Positions 23,901 through 28,705 of a stretch of DNA of 28,705 bases are shown piece after piece. A program made the position numbers and the translations under genes. The notes under the pieces were generated by a model, which saw only the letters and a program-made list of their open reading frames with translations, did no database searches and was not told the DNA's origin. Each line of letters begins with the position of its first letter. Positions within the stretch are counted from its first letter, which is position 1. Source of the stretch: Dongia_B sp035539075 (GTDB lineage Bacteria; Pseudomonadota; Alphaproteobacteria; Dongiales; Dongiaceae); the NCBI GenBank assembly GCA_035539075.1, contig DATLJB010000040.1, positions 1-28,705 on the forward strand, read 5' to 3'.

Positions 23901-25037
23901 TTATTCCGCAGCCCGCCTCTCCCGCTGCAGTTGACGGTTTAGCACGCGATAAAGGCTGCGCGGCCCGTCGCTATCGATATAGCAGCCTTGCAGATGGCGC
24001 TCGCCCTCGCGCGTATCGAAAGACGTGCGCCCATGCAGCAGGCGGCGATTATCGAACATGACGAGATCGCCGTCGCCCAGCCGGAAGCGGATCTCGAATT
24101 CCGCCGCCTTCAGCATGCGATCCAGGGTGCGGCGCGCTGCATAGAAGGCGTCGAGCTCTGCCGGCGCCATCAGCGGCACGAAATCGAGGCGCGGGCTGAC
24201 ATGGATCGCCTGGAAGCGTCCGGCCTCGTCCAGCTTCAGAGGCGGCTGCCAGGCGATATGCTGGGTATCGACATCGTCGAACTGGAAGCGCACGGGCGTC
24301 GAACTGAGGATGCGATAGGCTGCGGCATCGCGTTGCTTCAAGGCGGCGGCGCAGGCCATGCCGTCCACCAGAGTCGAAAGGCCGCCGCTGGTTTCGTTGA
24401 CCAGGCAATGCAGCAGCTGGATGCCCGGCGACGGTTCGCGATAGGGGTTGTCGACATGGGGATCGAGGAACAGCGAGCTATAGGCAAGGTCATTGGCGTC
24501 CGGCTTCGAACGTACGTCGAAATGACGACCGAAATTGGTGTCACGCACGAAGCCGAAGGTCTCGGCGACGGAGAACAGCGACTGCGAGACCCGCGGCACG
24601 TCATGCAGGATCACGAAGCCGTAGCGCAGGAACTTGCCGACCATGTCGAACAGCGCTTCCGGTGCCGGCGACGCCGACCAGACTGCTTCCGGCAGCTCGG
24701 TCAGCTCCGCGGTCCAGGCCTGGCGTACCGGCAGACCGTCCGAGTCCGGCGCCATCGCTGCTTCGGCCAGCAACTGGCTATCCTCGAACTGGCTGACATG
24801 GCCATCGCTGAAGGTCACCGTGAGCTTCCCGGCAGCCGGGCGCTGCAGCGCGGTGATCCGAAGGTCGGCGGCGAGATCCGAGGGGTTGTAGACGCGCTGC
24901 CCGGTGCGCTGGTCCATGCTGGCTTCACTGCGGCAGCGCTCGCGCAGCCAGAGCGGATGCAGCGGGATGCGGCTGCCATCGGCGCGCTGCAGGATCAATT
25001 GCGGTTGCGGGGTTTCGAGAATCTCAAGCTGCGACAT
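23901..25037 (-). CDS. tmpA: Fe(II)/2-oxoglutarate oxygenase, probable TmpA (gamma-butyrobetaine-hydroxylase-like)
   Basis: The 378-residue TauD-fold dioxygenase has the N-terminal domain of gamma-butyrobetaine hydroxylases. Iron ligands are H194-x-D196 in DPHVDNPYREPSPG and H335 in RRLLHGRTSF; R347 in GERHLQG is the likely 2-oxoglutarate anchor. TmpA hydroxylates 2-(trimethylamino)ethylphosphonate at C1 and was long misannotated as a carnitine enzyme. The TmpB-like partner 20 bp downstream favours this role. The N-terminal zinc site usual in the family (CxCxxC) is reduced to C35, with S37 and S40 at the other positions. AGGG precedes the ATG at 25037. It diverges from a LysR gene, its likely regulator. 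Confidence 0.75.
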   Translation of the reverse strand: MSQLEILETPQPQLILQRADGSRIPLHPLWLRERCRSEASMDQRTGQRVYNPSDLAADLRITALQRPAAGKLTVTFSDGHVSQFEDSQLLAEAAMAPDSDGLPVRQAWTAELTELPEAVWSASPAPEALFDMVGKFLRYGFVILHDVPRVSQSLFSVAETFGFVRDTNFGRHFDVRSKPDANDLAYSSLFLDPHVDNPYREPSPGIQLLHCLVNETSGGLSTLVDGMACAAALKQRDAAAYRILSSTPVRFQFDDVDTQHIAWQPPLKLDEAGRFQAIHVSPRLDFVPLMAPAELDAFYAARRTLDRMLKAAEFEIRFRLGDGDLVMFDNRRLLHGRTSFDTREGERHLQGCYIDSDGPRSLYRVLNRQLQRERRAAE

Positions 25038-25056
25038 CGAGCGGCCCTGTTTTGGC

Positions 25057-25151
25057 GTCTAAACGTCCGGCCATTCTGTCGGCCCGGAAAGCGCCTGAAT
25101 AGCTGACAAATTCAAGGAACAGATATAACATCACGTTATGTCTAAACGTCC
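25057..25151. repeat. 12-bp direct repeat at both ends of the tmpA/LysR intergenic region
   Basis: GTCTAAACGTCC occurs at 25057-25068, about 20 bp before the tmpA start, and again at 25140-25151, where it covers codons 1-5 of the LysR gene. The flanks differ, so the match is exactly 12 bp. Two copies 83 bp apart are unlikely by chance and could be paired regulator sites or a local duplication. Confidence 0.6.
25103..25139 (+). promoter_or_regulatory. Candidate promoter and operator overlapping the start of the LysR gene
   Basis: TATAAC (25124-25129) is a 5-of-6 match to the -10 and ends 8 bases before the ATG, so the message would be leaderless or nearly so. CTGACA (25103-25108) is the best -35, with a short 15-base spacer. 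The inverted repeat ATAAC-ATCAC-GTTAT (25125-25139) spans the -10 and the start codon and fits the LysR T-N11-A form, suggesting autorepression. No Shine-Dalgarno is at proper distance. Confidence 0.45.
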
Positions 25152-26049
25152 CTTGCCGCCCATCTCCGCCCTCGTCCCCTTCGAAGCCGCCGCTCGTCTC
25201 GGCAGCATGTCGGCGGCGGCGCGGGAGCTCGGCATCAGCCAGCCGGCCATCAGCCGCCACCTGCAGCTGCTGGAGCGCGATCTCGGCCAGATTCTCTTCC
25301 AGCGCAACCGCCGCGGCCTCGCCTTGACCTCGGCGGGACGGGCCTATTATCAGGCGGTGGCCGCCGGCTTCACCCAGATCACCCAGGCGACACAGCAATT
25401 GCGTGCCCTCTCCGGCGAGCAGACGGTGCGCCTCAATGCCAATTTCGGTTTCGCCCAGCAATGGCTGATGCCGCGTTTTGCCCGTTTGCGCGCCGCCTTT
25501 CCCAAAGCGACCTTCCGGCTGCAGACCAATGACCAGGATGATGAGCTTTCGCTGACCGATAGCGACCTCGCCATCCGCTTCGGCACCGGTCGCTGGCCCG
25601 GCTGGCAGAGTTCAAAGCTGATGGCGGAAGAGGTCTATCCGATGTGCGCGCCGGCCTATCTCGAGGCGCATCCCCTGTTGCGCCGCAAGGGATTGCGGCC
25701 GGCCGACCTGCTGACGCAGCAATTGTTGCATATGGATGAAGGTGCGCAACGCTGGCTGACTTGGCCGCAATGGCTGCGGTTGCAGGGGGTGACGCCGCCC
25801 GTGAAAGCGCCGGCCTTCCTCTACAGCACCTATCCCTTGCTGTTGCAGGCAACCTTGGCCGGTGAAGGAATCGCGCTCGGTTGGCGCGGCCTCGTCGATC
25901 CCCTGATCGAGAACGGCAGCCTCGTTCAACTGATGGCGCCGCTGCGGCGCGAGCAGCACGGCTATTTCGTCACCTACAGGCAGGATCATCCGGCCGAGAG
26001 ACTCTTGCGTCGAATCGCGGAGTGGTTCATGACCGAGGCGACTTCCTGA
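25138..26049 (+). CDS. LysR-family regulator (GcvA-like), divergent from tmpAB
   Basis: The 303-residue LysR regulator has the GcvA-type N-terminus LPPISALVPFEAAARLGSMSAAARELGISQPAISRHLQLLE, helix-turn-helix at about residues 22-45. The effector-binding domain begins near residue 95. Members next to betaine and choline-sulfate genes share this form. Divergence from tmpA makes it the likely sensor for the trimethylammonium phosphonate or its product. The start codon is fixed by the need for the first helix. It lies inside an inverted repeat and has no nearby Shine-Dalgarno. A methyltransferase gene follows 18 bp after the stop, probably in the same transcript. Confidence 0.93.
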   Translation: MSKRPLPPISALVPFEAAARLGSMSAAARELGISQPAISRHLQLLERDLGQILFQRNRRGLALTSAGRAYYQAVAAGFTQITQATQQLRALSGEQTVRLNANFGFAQQWLMPRFARLRAAFPKATFRLQTNDQDDELSLTDSDLAIRFGTGRWPGWQSSKLMAEEVYPMCAPAYLEAHPLLRRKGLRPADLLTQQLLHMDEGAQRWLTWPQWLRLQGVTPPVKAPAFLYSTYPLLLQATLAGEGIALGWRGLVDPLIENGSLVQLMAPLRREQHGYFVTYRQDHPAERLLRRIAEWFMTEATS

Positions 26050-26067
26050 GCGATGGAGCGCTGTCAT

Positions 26068-26724
26068 ATGGCCGACGACCTCAAGGATTACTATCGCCGC
26101 CGTGCGGCCAGCTATGAGGCCATCTATCACCGGCCTGAAGCCGATCGTCTGACCGAACAGGAGGACATGGCCCGGGCCATCCGGCGCCATCTGGCCGACC
26201 GCAATGTCCTGGAGGTGGCGGCAGGCACGGGCTGGTGGACGGTGCAGGCGGCTGCCGTGGCGAAGCATGTGGTCGCCACGGATGCCAATCCGGAAACCCT
26301 CGATATCGCCCGGCTGAAGCCGTTGCCCGCCGACAGGGTGACGCTGCAGACCGCCGATGCCTTCGATCTTGCAGCGCTCGGCCGGCAATTCGACGGCGCG
26401 CTGTGCTGCTGTTGGCTGTCGCATGTCAAACGCAGCGATCTGCAGCGCTTCCTGACCGGGCTGCATGCAGTGCTGAAGCCGGGCGCCGCCGTCTTCTTCG
26501 CCGACAATTCCCTGGTGACCGGGTTCGGCGGCGATCTCATCACCCGCCCGGGCGACCGCGATACCTACAAGCAGCGCCAGCTTGAAGACGGCAGCAGCCA
26601 GATCATTCTGAAGAACTATTTCGATCGCGAAGAACTGACGTCCTTGTTCGCGCCGCAGGCCGACGACATGCTGATCCATATCGGCCGCCACTTCTGGTGG
26701 CTGAGCTATTATCTGGCGCCCTGA
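26068..26724 (+). CDS. Class I SAM-dependent methyltransferase
   Basis: The 218-residue Rossmann-fold methyltransferase has motif I VLEVAAGTGWWT (residues 47-58), the acidic residue ending strand 2 (D72 in ATDANPE), and a motif IV region CCWLSHVKRSDL. The ATG at 26068 is preferred over one at 26053 because GGAG lies 9 bases upstream of it. The substrate is unknown; the C-terminus NYFDREELTSLFAPQ is common to generic methyltransferases of this group. It follows the LysR gene by 18 bp and may share its transcript, so a link to methylated amine or phosphonate chemistry is conceivable but unproven. It is convergent with dinB, with only 2 bp between stop codons. Confidence 0.88.
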   Translation: MADDLKDYYRRRAASYEAIYHRPEADRLTEQEDMARAIRRHLADRNVLEVAAGTGWWTVQAAAVAKHVVATDANPETLDIARLKPLPADRVTLQTADAFDLAALGRQFDGALCCCWLSHVKRSDLQRFLTGLHAVLKPGAAVFFADNSLVTGFGGDLITRPGDRDTYKQRQLEDGSSQIILKNYFDREELTSLFAPQADDMLIHIGRHFWWLSYYLAP

Positions 26725-26726
26725 TC

Positions 26727-28088
26727 TCAGGAGCGTTTCGGCTTCGTGGCTGCGGATTGATTGATCGGCAGGCTGCGGCCCTTGACGATGCTGCCTTTGC
26801 CGAGTTTCGCCCGCACCGCATCCATGGCGGCCTCCACTTTGCGGCGGCGATCGCCGTCGGGATCGGCGAGGTCGATGGGATCGGCATCGCCGAGTGCATG
26901 AAAATGGCCGGTGCCGATGCCGAGCAGGCGGTACCAGGTGCCGTCGCATTCCCGCTCCAGCAATTGCCGTCCGGCGCGATAGAGTGTCTCGGCGAGGATC
27001 GTCGGCGCCGGCAGACTGACCTGCCGGCTGACGGTCTTGAAGCCGGCCGTCTTCAGCTTCAGGTGCACCACCTGGGCCGATAGCTCGGCCGCTTTGAGCC
27101 GGCTGGAGACCTTCTCGCAGAGCGGCCAGAGTTCATGCGCCAGCTGCTCGAAATCGGCGATGTCCTGGTCGAACGTGGTCTCGGCAGAAATGCTTTTCGT
27201 TTCCGATTCCGGCTCGACCCGGCGATGGTCCTCGCCGCGCGCGAGGTGATAGAGACGCATGCCCATCTGGCCATAGCGCTGTGCCAGCATCGGCAGCTCC
27301 ATTTCCTGCAGCTGGCCGATAGTGGTGATGCCGTCCTGCGCCAGCTGCGCCGCCCCGACCTTGCCGATGCCCCAGATCAGGGTAACCGACTTGGCCGCAA
27401 GGAAGCGCCGGGCCTCCGCACGGCCGATCACGGAAAAGCCGCGCGGCTTGTCGAGGTCGGAGGCGATCTTGGCGAGGAATTTGTTGTAGCTGAGGCCGAT
27501 CGAGACGGTGATGCCGATCCGTTCCTCGATGCGCCGCGCGAGATCGGCCAGGGATTGCGCCGGGCTGCGTTTGTGCAAGGCGGCCGTGCCGCTGAGATCG
27601 AGAAAGGCCTCGTCGATGGAGAGCGGTTCGACCAGCGGCGTCAGCTGCTGCATCATTTCGCGCACCTCATGCCCGACGGCGCGGTATTTGGCCATGTCCG
27701 GCGGCAGGATCACGGCTTCGGGGCAGAGTTTGCGCGCCTTGAACATCGGCATCGCCGAGCGGACGCCGGATATCCGGGCGATATAGCAGCAGGTGGAGAC
27801 GACGCCGCGATGCCCGCCGCCGATGATCAACGGCTTGTCGCGCAGATCGGGATTGTCGCGCTTCTCGATCGCGGCATAGAAGGCGTCGCAATCGATGTGG
27901 CCGATCTCAAGATTGTGCAGTTCGGCATGATAGAGCAGGCGCGGCGAACGGCAGCGCGGGCAGCGCTTCAGTTTGTCGGTTGCTGCGACAGCTGCAAGCA
28001 AAGAACCGCAGTCACGACACAGCCCGGCGAGCATCGCCGGCGCGTCATCCGAAAGGGGTGCCAGATCCGCCGCTCTCTCTTCTGCCAT
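26727..28088 (-). CDS. dinB: DNA polymerase IV with N-terminal zinc ribbon
   Basis: The 453-residue Y-family translesion polymerase is preceded by about 55 extra residues carrying C24-x2-C27 and C43-x2-C46, a likely zinc ribbon. The catalytic acids are D66 in GHIDCDAFYAAIEKRD and D159-E160 in SIDEAFLDLSG. VSIGLSYNKFLAKIASDLDKPRG and the WGIGKVG helix-hairpin-helix follow, then the little-finger domain from about residue 300. The C-terminus SAATKPKRS is not an obvious QLxLF clamp-binding motif. The zinc ribbon is known in alphaproteobacterial DinB homologues and is probably not a fusion error. No alphaproteobacterial LexA box (GTTC-N7-GTTC) is visible in the 58 bp upstream, so SOS control is unsupported here. 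Confidence 0.95.
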   Translation of the reverse strand: MAEERAADLAPLSDDAPAMLAGLCRDCGSLLAAVAATDKLKRCPRCRSPRLLYHAELHNLEIGHIDCDAFYAAIEKRDNPDLRDKPLIIGGGHRGVVSTCCYIARISGVRSAMPMFKARKLCPEAVILPPDMAKYRAVGHEVREMMQQLTPLVEPLSIDEAFLDLSGTAALHKRSPAQSLADLARRIEERIGITVSIGLSYNKFLAKIASDLDKPRGFSVIGRAEARRFLAAKSVTLIWGIGKVGAAQLAQDGITTIGQLQEMELPMLAQRYGQMGMRLYHLARGEDHRRVEPESETKSISAETTFDQDIADFEQLAHELWPLCEKVSSRLKAAELSAQVVHLKLKTAGFKTVSRQVSLPAPTILAETLYRAGRQLLERECDGTWYRLLGIGTGHFHALGDADPIDLADPDGDRRRKVEAAMDAVRAKLGKGSIVKGRSLPINQSAATKPKRS

Positions 28089-28146
28089 GCTGCCACGAGA
28101 ATAACCCAGGCAGCGAGATTACACGAAGCCGGCTTCTGCTGCAGCT

Positions 28147-28705
28147 CTATCCGCGATGCTCGGCTTCTTCCTCTGCCGTCATCGGCCACAGCCAGGCGGC
28201 GCCGCGCACGCCGCTGGAATCGCCATGCACGGCTTGGCGGATCGGCGTGTCGACAAAGTCGCTGAAGACATAGCGCAGCAGCAATTTCGGCACATTGGCG
28301 TAAAGCCGCTGGCAATTCGACATGCCGCCGCCCAGAACGAAGACATCGGGGTCGAGCACATTCATGATGGCGGCGAAGGCCCGCGCCATGCGGTCTTCAT
28401 AACGTTCCAGCGACGCCACGGCGTCCGGTTCGCCGGCATCGGCGGCGGCGGTGATCTCCTGCGCCTTCAGCATCCTGCCGGTATGGCGCTGATGATCGGC
28501 GGATAGCGAAGGCCCGGCCAGCCAGGTTTCCAGGCAGCCATAGCGGCCGCACCAGCATTGCGGCCCGGGGAATTCGTCCTGCCGGATCCAGGGCAGCGGG
28601 ATATGGCCCCATTCGCCGCCGATCCCGGTATGGCCTTCCAGCAGCTGCTTGTTGATGGTGATGCCGCCGCCGACCCCCGTGCCGATGATGACGGCGAAGA
28701 CCACC
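28147..28705 (-). CDS. ROK-family sugar kinase, C-terminal part (cut by window edge)
   Basis: The last 186 or so codons of a ROK kinase run off the right edge. Visible landmarks are the second phosphate loop IIGTGVGGGITIN, the catalytic-domain segment GIGGEWGHIPLPW containing the ROK His, and the zinc-binding CWCGRYGCLETW. FVLGGGMSN is the adenosine-motif region. The ETWLAGPSLSADHQR form is usual in fructokinase and N-acetylglucosamine/N-acetylmannosamine kinases, so substrate cannot be fixed. The ATP-binding N-terminal loop is missing because of the window boundary. It is 58 bp downstream of dinB on the same strand and may be a separate unit. Confidence 0.93.
   Translation of the reverse strand, partial: VVFAVIIGTGVGGGITINKQLLEGHTGIGGEWGHIPLPWIRQDEFPGPQCWCGRYGCLETWLAGPSLSADHQRHTGRMLKAQEITAAADAGEPDAVASLERYEDRMARAFAAIMNVLDPDVFVLGGGMSNCQRLYANVPKLLLRYVFSDFVDTPIRQAVHGDSSGVRGAAWLWPMTAEEEAEHRG

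Noticed and set aside
23901..25037. Reading the oxygenase as a carnitine-synthesis gamma-butyrobetaine hydroxylase
   Set aside because: Possible by sequence class, but the adjacent HD-domain oxygenase and the eroded zinc site fit TmpA better.
23988..25106. 372-codon frame antisense to tmpA
   Set aside because: Shadow; the minus strand has the iron-binding and 2-oxoglutarate motifs.
25038..25137. Pho box upstream of tmpA
   Set aside because: TTGTCAG occurs on the minus strand, but the second heptamer at the required spacing does not match the consensus.
28089..28146. LexA operator upstream of dinB
   Set aside because: No GTTC-N7-GTTC or its reverse complement in the interval.
27135..28265. 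376-codon frame antisense to dinB
   Set aside because: Shadow of a well-supported polymerase gene.
1..28705. tRNA genes, CRISPR array, insertion sequence or phage genes
   Set aside because: Nothing resembling tRNA arms, spaced repeats, transposases or integrases was found; the gene set looks like ordinary chromosome.

Overview
The window is a GC-rich, gene-dense stretch of chromosome from an alphaproteobacterium, most like the Rhodospirillales. The markers are a periplasmic cytochrome c', an EipB/DUF1849 envelope protein, a zinc-ribbon DinB, a short-type SerC and an AspRS with the His of the non-discriminating class. I cannot name the genus. I see no tRNA, rRNA, CRISPR array, insertion sequence or prophage gene. 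Both end genes are cut: serA on the left lacks its 3' part and a ROK sugar kinase on the right lacks its 5' part.

Layout. 1-1613 (-): serine biosynthesis, serC then serA. 1783-2445 (+): a complete cobalamin riboswitch followed by a small orphan protein, with a hairpin that can hide its ribosome binding site. 2529-4185: wrbA and a divergent LysR regulator. 4270-4410: a two-hairpin palindromic element that runs into the stop codon of a cytochrome c' gene (4409-4864, -). 5161-11355: a polyphosphate locus of a CYTH-CHAD protein, a SixA-like phosphatase, and ppk-ppx joined by a TTGA stop/start overlap. A Pho-box-like site lies ahead of ppk. 11377-13312 (-): a RhtB/LysE exporter and RNase D, with a 13-bp tandem repeat over the rnd stop codon. 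13524-15311 (+): aspS. 15570-16628 (+): an agmatine-deiminase-fold protein lacking three of its five active-site residues. 16659-21130 (-): an Rrf2 regulator followed by a sulfate ABC transporter operon (sbp-cysT-cysW-cysA). 21272-22237 (-): a glyoxylate/hydroxypyruvate reductase. 22387-23280 (+): eipB. 23302-26724: a probable 2-(trimethylamino)ethylphosphonate (TMAEP) degradation pair, tmpA-tmpB, divergent from a LysR regulator and a SAM methyltransferase. 26727-28088 (-): dinB. 28147-28705 (-): partial ROK kinase.

How the genes fit together. Phosphorus handling recurs: polyphosphate is made by Ppk, degraded by Ppx and probably bound by the CHAD protein, and TmpA/TmpB should release phosphate and glycine betaine from a phosphonate. 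Sulfate uptake and serine synthesis are both inputs to cysteine synthesis. The least explained items are the B12-riboswitch orphan protein, the triple-substituted deiminase homologue, and the regulator plus methyltransferase next to tmpAB.
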